Part shown: positions 11,761-25,100 of the stretch, piece after piece
Layout of the letters: each line of letters opens with the position of its first letter
How positions within the stretch are numbered: position 1 is the stretch's first letter
NCBI RefSeq assembly: GCF_036588685.1
Contig: NC_086384.1
Span: 15,576,195 to 15,640,194 of the forward strand
Source: Mytilus trossulus
Lineage: Eukaryota > Mollusca > Bivalvia > Mytilida > Mytilidae
DNA: 64,000 nucleotides
Direction: 5' to 3'
Made by a program: the position numbers and the translations under genes
The notes under the pieces: generated by a model
Databases searched by the model: none
Told to the model about the DNA's origin: nothing
The model's input: only the letters and a program-made list of their open reading frames with translations

Positions 11761-12130
11761 TTACATAAACAATATATATATATAAACATAATATACGTCT
11801 AAACATCTGACAACTTTAGGACAGACATTCCGCATCTGCAATGTGTGGTTATACAAGCCTAACATCATAATAATTGGCCAAATAATATATAATGCAACAT
11901 GTATGAGACTACTTTAACACTCAGTAATCTCAGATACAACAGACGGGTTAAAAAATACCTTGTTAACTTCCGTCACTTATCCATATTGAGTCTGTAATGT
12001 TCTTTCACATACATGTGTATTTCATTTGAACTTTTGCTACATGTTTTCTTACCAATGATATACATTTGTAAGTATGAATTTTGACGTGTTTGCACTACTT
12101 GCGAGAAGGCAAGACAATAGATTTGTATTC

Positions 12131-12495
12131 AGTCAACAATGACAGTGATGTATCGTCAACAATGACAGTGATTTATCGTCAACAATGACAGTGATGTATC
12201 GTCAACAATGACAGTGATGTATCGTCAAGAATGACAGTGATGTATCGTCAACAATAACAGTGATGTATCGTCAACAATGACAGTGATGTATCGTCAACAA
12301 TGACTGATTTATCGTCAACAATGACAGTGATGTATCGTCAACAATGACAGTGATGTATCAGTGATGTATCAGTGATGTATCAGTGATGTATCGTCAACAA
12401 TAACAGTGATGTATCGTCAACAATGACAGTGATGTATCGTCAACAATAACAGTGATGTATCGTCAACAATGACAGTGGTGTATCGTCAACAATGA
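12131..12495. repeat. 23-bp minisatellite, about 15 units
   Basis: The unit is built on GTCAACAATGACAGTGATGT plus ATC. There is a short internal stretch where only a GTATCAGTGAT sub-unit repeats (about 12353-12385), and a few units read AATAACAG. No coding frame. Confidence 0.95.
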
Positions 12496-13013
12496 TAAAG
12501 TTTTCTACTGAAGTTAGTTTATTATAAGAAGATACTTGTGAAAAAGCATTGATAATTTATATAAAGTTGCATTTCCATCATCAAATGTTAGTTTTACAAC
12601 TTATTTTCAGGCCCTGTTCCCTAGGTCATGGTCATGTGATTGAATTAATTAGCACTTTCAGTGTTTATTTTTCTGATTAAGTCGGTTAAATAGGAGTTGC
12701 ATTACCATCAGAACATATCAGTTTTGTGACTATTTTGAGGACCTGTCCACCAGATCATGGTCTTAAGCCTAAATTGACTAGCAATAATGCTATCCATCAG
12801 ATTGCTTTTTCTGAATTTTATGCAGACAGACAAGACATTTCTTTGTGTCAACAATTTACTTTCTCTCACTCGAAGTGCTCTATCCTAATGAAGTCAAACT
12901 GCCTAACTATTTCTGCAAAAGAAGCATAACTTTTAGTGTCATACAAACTATTCAAACTCACTATAGTCTTGTATCCATTCCACATTATGCATTATTTTCT
13001 TCAAATATAACAG

Positions 13014-13090
13014 ATGGTACATCAGATATATACACAAACAGCGAACATGTGGCATTGAATACATTATGTATTATACTAGTTTTGTTGTAG
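13014..13090 (+). other. Candidate orphan terminal exon (hydrophobic C-terminus)
   Basis: A possible acceptor AATATAACAG ends at 13013. Read in phase 1, as in genes 1 and 2, the frame gives DGTSDIYTNSEHVALN and then hydrophobic LCIILVLL to TAG at 13088. An AATAAA follows at about 13121. Size, phase and hydrophobic end resemble the terminal exons at 42598 and 60117, but no upstream domain exons are visible, so this may be chance. Confidence 0.25.
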
Positions 13091-14689
13091 CAACCTCTAT
13101 GCTTTTACATCGTTATTTCAAATAAAAATCTAAATACATTGAGTGTATATTGCTTATCCAGAACTACATTTAATCTCAAACTTAACTGATATAATTTGAG
13201 AAAGACGGTATTAAAAGTCACCACAGAAGACACGTCGAACTCTTTAAATGTAATCTAATGTAATCATTCTGAACATGCAAGAAATGTTTGTCACTGCACG
13301 TTAAGCCATCAATGCTCAATCAAACATTCAACCGTAATTTTTTTTCTATCAGATATCGTTGAGTCTCACTTGGTTTGTCTCTTTGCTGCTGAATTTGACA
13401 ACAACAAAACTAAATAAAGTATTATCAAGCTGCCGATCATCTGACTAACGTTTGCGAATTTTAAAGAAACAGCATTTGGACTACCATGGGCATATATGTA
13501 ACGTAGAAATGGATGGAGGTATAAAGGTATGTCATCATAAGGATATGAAAGTTATGTAATTATGAACTAGTTTCACCAGAGGTTCAGTTCTGTTCATGTC
13601 TTTGTTTCACATTTAGGTCTGAGTTTGACTTGAACAAGATGTTTAAATTATATATATATTTTGATATAATATTGAACTTAACTTTAAAAAAAATTAAACT
13701 CGATTTTTTTTTTATCTAAACAAATGTCATTCAAACAAAAAAAGTAATTGCAATTCGAATAAATCGTAATGTGCATATTCAGGGTTTTTTAGTTCACGTT
13801 CAGGTCTGTAAAGTGTGTTAACCCGGTTCTTTCAGATTCAGTTCCTGCAAACATATTACGATACGGACGCATATGCATGTACAGTATTTGAAATTTTGAA
13901 TTGAGATGAAATATTCTTTGTTTCTGACAAGGATGTGAAAAATCTTGACATCACTTGTATTTCTTTATCGAATAATCGACAATAAACACTGCACTTTTAA
14001 GAGACAGTATAATAATGAAATAGATACGTTACTATGTCCTATGTGTTTCTTCTTAATGTTTTAAAGCAATACGTAATAATCTATTTTTAAACTTATTAAT
14101 TAAAACACAAATTACAAAGTGGAAAGTCATTGGAAGTTAATTAAGAAGAAAAATAGTCAAAGTTGTAATTTCCATTCGTATAATCTGTTTGTCTTTGTAT
14201 ATCCGTCAAAGACATAATTATTTTAATTTATTTCCACTTTAAGTTATGTTTTACCGCTTTTAAAGGAAAGCAATAGATATGTGGTTAAACAGTGGTCATA
14301 TCGATATGAGGTCTACTATCTGTTATAATCTATTATTTGAATATTTTTGTTTAAAAGATAATTAAAACAAAAATTGCTTCATAAAATTTGGTAGCTCCAC
14401 ATGCAGTGAGCCAAAATTAAGGTAGGCTAGATATCTGATGAATCCTATAAACGTTACATCCTTTTCTTTAAAAAGCTTACTTAACCGTACCGATCGATTC
14501 GGCTGTAACTTCAACATGGAAAGCCATCTGGCAAATTATATTGGCATTTGTTTCAAAACTATAATTAATCATTTTTCAAAAATTGATGATCCATCTTAAT
14601 TTTATTTTAGATAAGAATCGCATTATTGTTATGCAGTTTAATAATTTTTTTTATTAAAGTCTCATTACTTGTATAGTTCCCAATGCTCA

Positions 14690-15000
14690 TCAACTTTATA
14701 CTTTTTGGTTTTCTAACTATTTTGATATGAGCGTCACTGATGAGTCTTATGTAGAAAGTAAAATCACAAAAATACTAATTTCCGAGGAAAATTCAAAACG
14801 GGAAGTCCCTAACAAAATAGCCAAAATCAAAGGAGAAAACACATCAAACGAATGGACAACAACTGTCATATTCCTAACTTGGTACAGGCATTTTCAAATT
14901 AGACAATGTTGGATTCAATCTGAGTTTATAGCGCTAAACCGCTAACTTATATGTCAGTCGCATCAAATTCCGTTATTTTTACAACGATATGTGTGAATTT
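14690..15000 (+). repeat. Interspersed repeat families D and B joined
   Basis: Family D words (GATATGAGCGTCACTGATGA) run into family B (AAAATCACAAAAATACTAAT ... TTGGTACAGGCATTTTCAAA ... TAGCGCTAAACC). The D tract lacks its usual GACGAAACGCGCG end, so the junction truncates it. Confidence 0.75.
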
Positions 15001-15597
15001 CTTCAAATATTCAATGTTTCCTTTATATAGTTCGTCGATTTTGAACCGATATCTTCATGAAATTATAGAATTTATCATCTTTTAAGGAAGCACAATACGA
15101 AAATTTATACATCTAATTCCCCAGTTTAAAAAAAGCTGTAACGTTCTTTAAAATGCTTGAAAATTTACAAAAGTGTTATTTATGGATAGCTAACAGACAA
15201 CTCTTTCAAATTAATGCAATACTAGTATTATACAACAATTATGTAATCAATTGTGCCGTAAATTGGTTCAGAGAAAGAGCTGCGTTTTTTTTAAAAAATA
15301 ATTTAAAACTTATTCGAATAATACCTATATGGTCCAAATAATCATATGGTCCAGATACATTGATACTAAATACTCTATGCATTCAGTTGATAATTTTCAT
15401 GTTGCTTGAATGTTGTGTTCAACTTGGCTTTCTTCTTTGTTTATCAACTACCTGAGATAACAATAGAAATTTTTTTTCAACTGTAAATTAAGAAGTATGC
15501 ATTGTGCTACCCATATTACTATAATGTAAAATATGTATAACTGAATTTATTTAATGGTTTAAGATAGAACAATGTTAATTGCATGTTATAAATAAAA

Positions 15598-15890
15598 AGT
15601 AAAATCAAAAATATACTGAACTCCGAGGGAAATTTAATTGGAAATTCCCTAAACACATGGCTAAATCAAATGACAAAGCACATCAAAAGTGATTGGACAA
15701 TAACTGTCATATTCCTGACTTGGTACAAGCATTTTCAAATGTAGAAAATAGTGGATTGATACTGGTTTTATAGCGCTAAACCTCGGACTTGTACGACAGT
15801 CTCGTCAAATTTATTAATATTGATAATGATGCGTTTACAAAATAAACATACACATATGTAAACATGTCACAAATAAAGGTAAACAGTCTT
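15598..15890 (+). repeat. Interspersed repeat family B, copy
   Basis: AAAATCAAAAATATACTGAA, GTCATATTCCTGACTTGGTA, TAGCGCTAAACCTCGGACTT, then AACATACACATATGT. Colinear with copies at 14750, 19735, 38632, 43420 and 48548. Confidence 0.8.
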
Positions 15891-16025
15891 AAAAGGTAGG
15901 TCACATTCGTGAAAAGGGAACGGGATTGTAGTAACGACATACGGAAGATATATCCGATATCATGCATATAACAGATAACAGGTGGACCAACTCGTGATGG
16001 CGTCCGTAAAATTTACGAATTGATT
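15890..16025 (+). repeat. Interspersed repeat family F, partial copy
   Basis: AAAGGGAACGGGATTGTAGT, CCGATATCATGCATATAACA, then CTCGTGATGGCGTCCGTAAA. Follows family B directly. Confidence 0.7.
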
Positions 16026-17324
16026 TGAAGATTAAAAGAAAAGACCACATATAGAAAGATGAGCCTCGCATATATGCACATAGACGCGGAACACATTTTT
16101 TTATCCCAAAATATATGAATAAGAATAATGATTTAGTTTAAATGCAAATGATCGAGACAAGTATACACCAGAGACCAACATGATGTAGAAGTAGGTTAAA
16201 CGATAGGTCATCGTGCGGCCGTTAACAATAAACAAAGTCCATACAATATAGTAAACTATATAAGATAAAGAAATAATAAATGTAAAACAATCCAAACAAG
16301 ACTGGCTCAATAAAGAACAAAACAATAAACGAATAACAAATATGGTATGCAGCAACAAAGACAATTCAATAAAAGGCTTCTGACTTAAATTCTTTTGAAA
16401 AAGCAAATTTTATTGTATTTTGAATATTCTGACGGCGTACACGAAGTTGACGGCAACTATAAGATACGCTTTTAAAAGTAGTTTTGTACAATCGTGTTTA
16501 AAATATCTTTTCTATGTGGATTTTTTTTATGATAAAATTATGAATATTAACAATTAAAATGCACATTACTAGTAAGGATATCAAAATTAAATCATTAAAG
16601 TTTGAAACGAACATAGAGAAAACGGCAAAAACATGTGTAACTTGTATCATTGAATAAGCATGAAATAGAGATTTTGACCTGAAATTTATACAAATTCAAC
16701 ATATTTTCCGAAATTTTCGTAAAATATAATTTTTCAGATTTGGACTATGTCGTCATACGAAATTCAGAGCCAAAAAAACTGAATAACGACCATTGTGGAT
16801 ACGCTTAGAATGTAGTTCGTTATGTGTAAGAAGTAGTAATTTAGAGAAATTTTATTCGAAAATGGAAAAAAAGAAAAATTCTGTAATTGCATTTTTTTTG
16901 TTTTAGAATAACTTGATTTTCCAAATGTGCATTTCAAGAGTTTAAAAAAATCTGCAAAATAAGAATGATTTGATTGTTTAGGCTGAACACCTCATTTTTT
17001 AAATGTCCAGTTATTATGTTACAATTTAAAGAAATGTCGTTGTAACGCTATTTTCTGAATAGGGTCCACGACATGATCGCTTATCATTTCCTTTAAAGTG
17101 CTCTTAGCTTATATTTATTCATTTTTCAACATGTGCATTTGCTGTACTTTGTTGTTCATTGAAAAAAGCATTATGTAGAACATTTATGTTAAAAGTTATG
17201 TGATAAACTGAGAGTCCAGTATTTTTGTTACGCTTATGTTTTCTTAGGGAAAACGACGACGTCGTAAATGAATTTAGTAATTTGAAGACGTTACGTTTGT
17301 GTGCACGCCGTCTCTACTATAGAT

Positions 17325-17520
17325 ACGTAAATAAAGGCAACAGTTGTATGTCGCCGTTAAATATTCATTATTCCATTAAGTAAGACAAAACCCCAGTAAC
17401 AAACTAAAACCGAGGAAAACAAATCAACTACAATAGGAACACGATGGAATAACAAAAAAACACTGAACTACAAGAAAAGCAAACGCCAAATGTTTCATTA
17501 CCATTAATTTTAGAATACGT
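17325..17520 (+). repeat. Interspersed repeat family G, partial copy
   Basis: AAATAAAGGCAACAGTTGTA, CGCCGTTAAATATTCATTAT, then ACAAACTAAAACCGAGGAAA and an AACACGATGGAATAAC tract. Fuller copies at 29605 and 54235. Confidence 0.7.
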
Positions 17521-18229
17521 TATAATATGGTCCTATCACTTAATAAAGATGCCATAAGATATATGTTTAGATCTGTCTCACGATACTTTTAAAAACAAGG
17601 CCACAGATCACGACGCGGTTGTAACCTCATTTCCAATTTGATAAAGAAAAGAATTTCTTTTATTTAGTTCATGTCTTTTCTTTTTAAAATTTGTTAAGAA
17701 CTAGCATTTCATTTGAAATTTTGAAGTCAAATTTCAAATAAATGTTTATAAGTAGAATAAGTAGTGTTGGTATAAATGTTACAAATTCAAAATAGCAATT
17801 AACTTTTATTTTTAAATATACTTTGTGCTTGTAATGTAATAAGGTCTGCAGAGCCTTGACATAAAAACAGAATTAAAAAAAAATGACATTCTTGTTTCAC
17901 AAGTTATAATCATTTGTTTCAAATTCTTTTGGATTGATGCCATCAAAAAGGTCACAGAACTCATGATCTAATCTTAAAATCATTTTGTTCTTTAAATTGG
18001 ACTGTCAAATACAATATATGAAAAATATCAATTGTTAAATATTTTCGAACATGCAAGAACCGATCCCAGAGGATGATTTATTTCTGCATTACTATTGGAA
18101 ACATTTACACTTTAAAATTTTCTGGCCAAATCTGATTGATCGATCCATAATTATTTTTTTTTATCTAAATCAACTTAAAATGAATAAATATTCACATGAT
18201 AATACAACGAAGATAGAGTATATGAGCAT

Positions 18230-18330
18230 ATGAAGATGTGGTATAATTTCGAATAAGTCATCCCTCCACCTAATACCAAATGATGTAGAAGTTATCAGAT
18301 CCCATAGGTCTATAGGTCACTGTACGGACC
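18230..18330 (+). repeat. Diverged fragment of interspersed family A
   Basis: AAGATGTGGTATAATTTCGA followed by a CCAAATGATGTAGAAG word and a GGTCACTGTACGGACC word that match other A-like fragments (16140-16265 and 53226-53350). Confidence 0.45.
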
Positions 18331-19035
18331 ACAAAAATCAGAAACACACAACAAACACCGAATTACGGGTTCCTTACTTGGGATAGACCAGTACCGATAG
18401 TGGCAGAATTAAACATGTTTACTTGAGTGCACCCGAATCATCAAAGCGAATAATTAATATGCAGATAAGAGACAGCATGCTAGAACAATTCATAGAATAG
18501 TACATGTAGCGAACCGATGGCCTCTAAAATAATGCGTTATTCTAGATCAGAAATATAGACATCACACATAACTTGGAAACAAAAAAAATGAAAAGAAAAT
18601 GAAATGAAATGAAAAAAAAACACAAAAAAACACACATATTCTAACACAAGACTCACAAAGGCTAGATGTTTCCGACTCTGGACATGCGAAAACATGCAGT
18701 GGCATTTAACATGTTTTGTTAGATATCACAGTCGTCCTTTACTTTTAGCAAATGTGGAATCAACAAAAACACAGCAAAACGGAAATTAACAGCCAGTTTA
18801 AGATAAGTCCGAGTCCGATGTTAGAGAAATAAATCAGAAGAAACTAGGTAAAATGACAATACATAACACAAATAAGCAAAGGACTACCAGAGTGTACTGA
18901 CATTTCAGCTCCAGACCTCAATTAATCTGATGAAGAGATAATGTCTAAGTTAAATCTACTGCATCGCTCGTTTCAAACGCTCATTTCATTATTTTTAGGA
19001 GACAGAAATCAGAACCAACATACTTTCGTTGCTCT

Positions 19036-19088
19036 ATGATATATATTGATTAATGATTGAAACATAATAGTGCATACTGAGCTATCAA
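19036..19088 (+). promoter_or_regulatory. Possible core promoter/5'UTR of gene 1
   Basis: A TATA-like GATATATATT occurs at about 19039-19048, some 40 bp before the start codon, and no splice acceptor precedes the ATG. Compatible with a short 5'UTR, but TATA-like words are common in this AT-rich DNA. Confidence 0.2.
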
Positions 19089-19158
19089 ATGGTCCAGCAA
19101 GCTAAGTCACTCGTCTTTCTGTTGGTCTTCGTAACAAACAGGGCCCTATCGTCTCCAG
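19089..19158 (+). CDS. Gene 1 exon 1: signal peptide
   Basis: ATG followed by MVQQAKSLVFLLVFVTNR and ALSSP. This is a short basic N-region, a hydrophobic core LVFLLVFV and small residues for signal peptidase. The donor CAG|GTTAGT splits the codon after base 1 (phase 1). The start is chosen because it is the only ATG giving a signal peptide in phase with the downstream EGF exon. Confidence 0.85.
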
Positions 19159-22100
19159 GTTAGTATAAGTAGATTTACATAAATCTTTTAAATATTTATA
19201 TGTAGTCAAAGTTTTTATAAAAATGTATCATTTTTATCATGTAAGTGTGCAAAAACTGTTGAACCACTGACACCATTTTCAAAATAATATCGGGAAGGCT
19301 TATATTGACTACAGTTATTCTAACATTATGATTATTCATCTTTTTCACAAAAATGTTTAGAGCATTTGGCCAGATACATTTTTACAGAAGAACACGTTCA
19401 TCTACATGTGACCCAACTTATTAGTTTGAATGTTCCTTTTTTATCTCTCGTCTGTTTCTAATTAAAAAATCTTATTTATTTCAGTTGGAAACCCATGTGA
19501 TAATGTAGTTTGTGAAAATGGCGGAACGTGCCAGTCCGAAGGTTCATCGCACATTTGTAAATGTGCAGACGGGTTTTCTGGAGACAGCTGCGAGACAAAG
19601 GAACCCAATGACAAAAGACGAGTTCTAGAAAATAATAATGAAATTATAGCATGTAGGTGCATATAAACACATTTCAAACAATAAATTGCTATCTAAAATT
19701 GGGGACAAGGAGCCCGGCTTGCCTTATGATATAAAAGTAAAATCACAAAAATACTAAACTGAGAGGAAAATCAAATCGGAAAGTCCCCAATCTAAATTTG
19801 GTACAGGTATTTTCAAATGTACAAAATAGTGGATTGAACCTGGTTTCACAGCGCTAAACCTCTCATTTGTATGACAATCGAGTCAAATTTAATAATATTG
19901 ATAATGATACGTGAACAAAACAAACAGACACAATGGGGGAAAATGACACAAATAAAGGTTAAAGGTTAAATTCGGTTGGTCACACTCGTGAAAAGGGAAT
20001 GGGATTGTAGTTACGACATAAGGAACTTAACATCTACGCTATCCAGTCGCCTATTCTTATTGAATTCTGGATGCTTGCCGCGAAAAAGAACATGAATACT
20101 TATCTAAAAATAAGAGATGTGGCATGAATGCCAATACGACAACATTGTACCACTATTCAAAGAAATGGACGTGATTAAGTATTGGCAATTATAATTTGTA
20201 TTTACTTATTTGTAGGTCGAGGCAAGCGATGTGGTGGAGGTGGCGGCGGCGGATCATGTATGTATTATATATTTATATGTTTGTTGTCAACTTATCTGGA
20301 TGTCACATATCAAATATTTATTGCTTCTGAATACTAAACGATAACTTGCAAATCTACGTATTTTTATTACGGATAAATCAAATGTTTATATATCAGCAGC
20401 ATCTGTGTCCACCAAATCAACAATATTGGAAAAAAACCATAATAAAACATATGTTTTAAAATTCTAATTTTTTTGGCCTTTCTTCCTTTTTTTTATTCGA
20501 GCGTCATGACGCGCGGGTCAAACACAGTTTTAGTTGTGGTATCTAAGATGAGTTTATATACATGTAGACGAATCATTTAAACTTGTAGGGAGGGGGGATG
20601 AGTGGGAATCTTAGTAAAAGTAACATGTAATTGTATAATTTCAAAATGATGACTTATTTTCATACAGATGATCCATGTCTCGGTGTGACATGCTATAATG
20701 GCGGCTACTGTACTTCCGGTACTTGCATTTGTTCTGGTGGAACATCTGGTACCACTTGCCAAACTGGTAAGCTTTGATTTTTGTCGATTATAGGTCAAAA
20801 CATAAAATATTATAAATATCTTACCTTAAAGACAGTTAGAATTCTGTTAAATTCTGTTAGTATCATACGCAAATTATTATATCAGACGTCTGCTTTATTT
20901 TGCAAATGATATGAATTCTACAGTAACATATTAGGACCTCATAATTTACAATGCAAGTGTCATGTTTTTATATGCTAGTTGGTCGTTGTAAGAATTATCA
21001 AAATTCAATGTTTCACTTTTCATATTTAAGAGCCAAACAATCCGTTTTTGGTGATAAAATAATATACTTTTATCATCATTAGTTTTGTCTTATTATATTT
21101 TAGTTGATAAATGCTATGGTGTCACGTGTCATTATGGGGTGTGCTCTAGTGGCACTTGTATATGTAGCGCTGGATACACGGGATCGACTTGTTTGTCAAG
21201 TAAGTAACTACACATGTGCCGTTTAAATCTCTTGACGACAAAAATCATCGACTCCTAAAGTAATACATACAAGAGAAGTAAGCGTAAACATCTGACAAAT
21301 ATCTCAACATTTCGACAAGATAATAAATTTGATAATTAGACTTCTACATTTCATTATGTTAGTTCCTTTTAATAGATATATTCACCATAAGTCGATACCG
21401 AATCCGATACCCAAACCGATAACCAAACCAAAAATAATAGTGAAATGAATGGTGAATGTTTATAATTTTTAACCAATTAATGTAACCCTGTTATTCCATT
21501 AAAGTTTGTAAAATTTGAATACACTAGATGTTAAATTCAACAAGTATTAATTATTCAATATACTAACGCAAGTCAAGTTATATACAATTAAGATGTTGAT
21601 ACAAATTTAATAAAATACATTAAAAAATGAGAGAATAAGACACATCTTAATTGTATATAACTTGCGTTAGTATATTTAATATCAAATACTTGTTGAATTT
21701 AACTTTGCCTTTCTGATAAATTGTTCAATTGAAGAAATACTCCATCTAGTGTATTCAAATTTTACAAGCTTTAACTGTTTGAGAAAAAAGTTTATTTTTA
21801 ATTTACATATTTATGTTATAAGAAGAATTGCTCTCCCCTCCAATTTACTCATTTTCCTTAGTGTCATAGTAAGTATTGCAAATTTAATACCAGTCGACAA
21901 CATATCTCAGAACCGACGATAAATTTGTTGATGAAATACTTTCACCTTGAATTAACATTACACATGCAAACAAACAACAACCTACTATGACATTTAACTG
22001 AATGCTGAGCTCATCTAGCTAGATGAAATTTAAGAATAGTAGACAGGACAGGAGTTTTCAGGACAATTCATGTAAAAAAAGGCTGGATAAACTATTAAAA

Positions 22101-25100
22101 AAAAGTCTGATAGAGTGAAATTTAACAGACAGGACAGAGATTGACATTTTTTAAAACAGAACCACCTTCATAAAAATCAAAAAGTAGCTCTCTAATGAAA
22201 AATGTAATACAATTCCAACAATACAAAAACAAATTTCAGTATCAATTTATTCTTCAGAAATTATAAATGGTGGTTGGAGTGCATATTCAGCAACTTCCAG
22301 TTGTTCTGCTAATTGTGGCGGAGGGTCTATGTCGTATTCTCGCAGTTGCAACAATCCAGCACCAGCTAACGGTGGAGCTACCTGTTCCGGTTCTAGTACC
22401 AAATCAGAGTCTTGTAACACCCATAGTTGTCCAGGTAGGAAATTTTTACAAACGCAAGGCTATCATCCATAAAATACTTAAAAGGTTGTTGTCTTTAACA
22501 TAAACCTGGTAACTGTCTCTTTATTATCTTTTTAAAGCTTTATAAATGCTGGCCCATTAACATGATATGTCATTTCCTAGAAAATTTACATCATTAAAAT
22601 GGATTAGCAAGAATGGTATGTGAATAAAGGGAGAGAAAACCGGACCATAAGTTATGATTTTATACTAATAAGTACACTTTACTATTCATCTATTTTAAAA
22701 TCATAAATGGAAGTTGTAAAGAAGATTTTAGAAATATCGTTTTATTTTAGTTAATGGTGGATGGAGCGGTTGGAGTGTGTCGTCTAGTTGTACTGCTGCT
22801 TGTGGTGGTGGATCAATATCATACAAACGTTCATGCACAAATCCATCACCAGCCCACGGTGGAGCTACCTGTTCCGGTTTAGATAGTAAATCAGAGTCTT
22901 GTAACACACACAGTTGTCCAGGTATGTACCAATGCTGAGATATTAACCATAACAAATACTAACAAGTTTTGTTTTCTACAACATAAATCCTGGAACTGTC
23001 TCTTTATGACTTTTTTAAAGCTTTATAAATGCTGGCCCATTAACATAATATGCCATTTCCTAGAAAATTTCAATCATTTAAATCATGAATCACGAGACAT
23101 GATTTTATACTATTAAGTACACTTTGCTTTTCACCTATTTTAAAGATTGATAATGGAAGTTGAAAAGAAGTTTCAGAAATATCTATTTATTTTAGTTAAT
23201 GGTGGTTGGAGCGGTTGGAGTACGTCGTCTAGTTGTACTGCTGTGTGCGGTGGTGGATCGATATCGTATAAACGTACTTGCACAAATCCATCACCAGCCC
23301 ACGGTGGAGTTACCTGTTCCGGTTCAGATAGTAAATCAGAGTCTTGTAACACACACAGTTGTCCAGGTATGTACTAATGCTGAGATATTAACCATAACAA
23401 ATACTAACAAGTTTTGTTTTCTACAACATAAATCCTGGAACTGTCTCTTTATGACCTTTTTAAAGCTTTATACAAGCTAGCCCATTAACATGATATGCCA
23501 TTTCCTATAGAATTTCAATCATTAAGATGGATTAATAGGAATAAGGGGGAGAGAAACCCGGACCATAAGTCATGTTATACTATTAAGTACACTTTACCCT
23601 TCATCTATTTAAAAAATTGAGAATGGAACTTTTCAGAAATATTGTTTTATTTTAGTTAATGGTGGATGGAGCGGTTGGAGTACGTCGTCTAGTTGTACTG
23701 CTGCTTGCGGTGGTGGATCAATATCGTATAAACGTACTTGCACAAATCCATCACCAGCCCACGGTGGATCTACCTGTTCCGGTTCATATAGTAAATCAGA
23801 GTCTTGTAACACACACAGTTGTCCAGGTATGTACCAGTGCTTGGATATTAACCATATCAAATACTAACAAGTTTTGTTTTCTACAACATAAATCTGTACC
23901 TGTCTCTTTGTGACCTTTGTAAAGCTTTATACATGCTGGCCCATTAACATGATATGCCATTTCCTAGAGAATTTCAATCATTAAAATGGATTAATAGGAA
24001 TAAGGGGGATAGAAACCCGGACCATAAGTCATGTTATACTATTAAGTACACTTTACTATTCATATATTTAAAAAAATGAGAATGGCAGTTTTCAGAAATA
24101 TCGTTTTATTTTAGTTAATGGTGGATGGAGCGGTTGGTCTGTATCTTCCGGTTGTAATGCTGCTTGTGGTGGTGGATCAATATCGTATAAACGTTCATGC
24201 AACAACCCATCACCAGCCCACGGTGGAGCTGCCTGTTCCGGTTTAGACAGTAAATCAGAGTCTTGTAACACTCACAGTTGTCCAGGTAGGAGCTATGTAT
24301 AGCACTAGGATATTACCCATATGATATTAACAAGGTTTTTTCTTTCTATACCCTGTACCTGCCATTTTTTATTTTTCTAAGGTTTTACAAATGCTGGCCT
24401 TTTAACATGATATGCCATTTCCTATAGAATTTCCATCGTCAAAATTGATAAGTAAGACTGGCCTTTGATTATACGATCAGAAAACTGGACCATAAGTCAT
24501 GTCATACTATTAAGTACAATTTTTATCTACTAGTTCTCAAAAAAAAAAGGAAAATGAAGTTGTAAATAAGTTTTTAGGAAACTTCTTTTATTTTAGTTAA
24601 TGGTGGATGGAGCGGTTGGAGTGCGTCGTCTAGTTGTACTGCTACATGCGGTGGTGGATCAATATCATATAAACGTTTTTGTACCAACCCATCACCAGCC
24701 CATGGTGGAGCTATCTGTTCCGGTTCTGACATTAAATCAGAGTCTTGTAACACTAACAGTTGTCCAGGTATGAGTGTTATACCAGCGATAGTCTATAAAC
24801 CATATAACATGTATAACTCAAACAACTACGGCAGTATCTTTTGATACTCATAGTACTTGTGAACTGAAAAAAAGTAAGAAGAAAATTAGCAAATTGACCA
24901 TTTTTGAAATCACTGTAAAGGGTATTTTGTAATGACTCATAGGTTTAAGGAAAACTAATCTGTTCTGAGAATATCAAAACAAACGTTAATTAGATTTATT
25001 TTTTTATGAAAATGGGATTACTTCAGAACTGACGAAATGATTGACTAGCACTTTGAAATGCTTTCAGCTGTTCATTTTTTTTATTATATGATAAGAAGAA

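Larger units (their letters stand above)
9772..19088. other. Repeat-rich intergenic region between the first gene and gene 1
   Basis: Holds a snap-back element (10297-10427), copies of families A, B, D, E, F and G, and a 23-bp minisatellite (12131-12495). A duplicated non-coding block around 12570-12790 shares GTCATGGTCATG/GATCATGGTC words. One candidate orphan terminal exon lies at 13014-13090. The rest, including 13.1-14.6 kb and 16.4-17.3 kb, shows nothing recognisable. Confidence 0.5.

Noticed and set aside
12131-12495. CRISPR-like array
   Set aside because: Contiguous 23-bp units with no spacers; a minisatellite.
16101-16406. 101-codon minus-strand frame
   Set aside because: Overlaps interspersed repeats; hydrophobic composition typical of antisense AT-rich DNA.
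22728-23860. Minus-strand frames opposite TSP1 exons (about 22728-22955 and 23633-23860), and +1-frame plus-strand frames
   Set aside because: They mirror the TSP1 exons codon for codon and recur only because the exons recur; no splice context.
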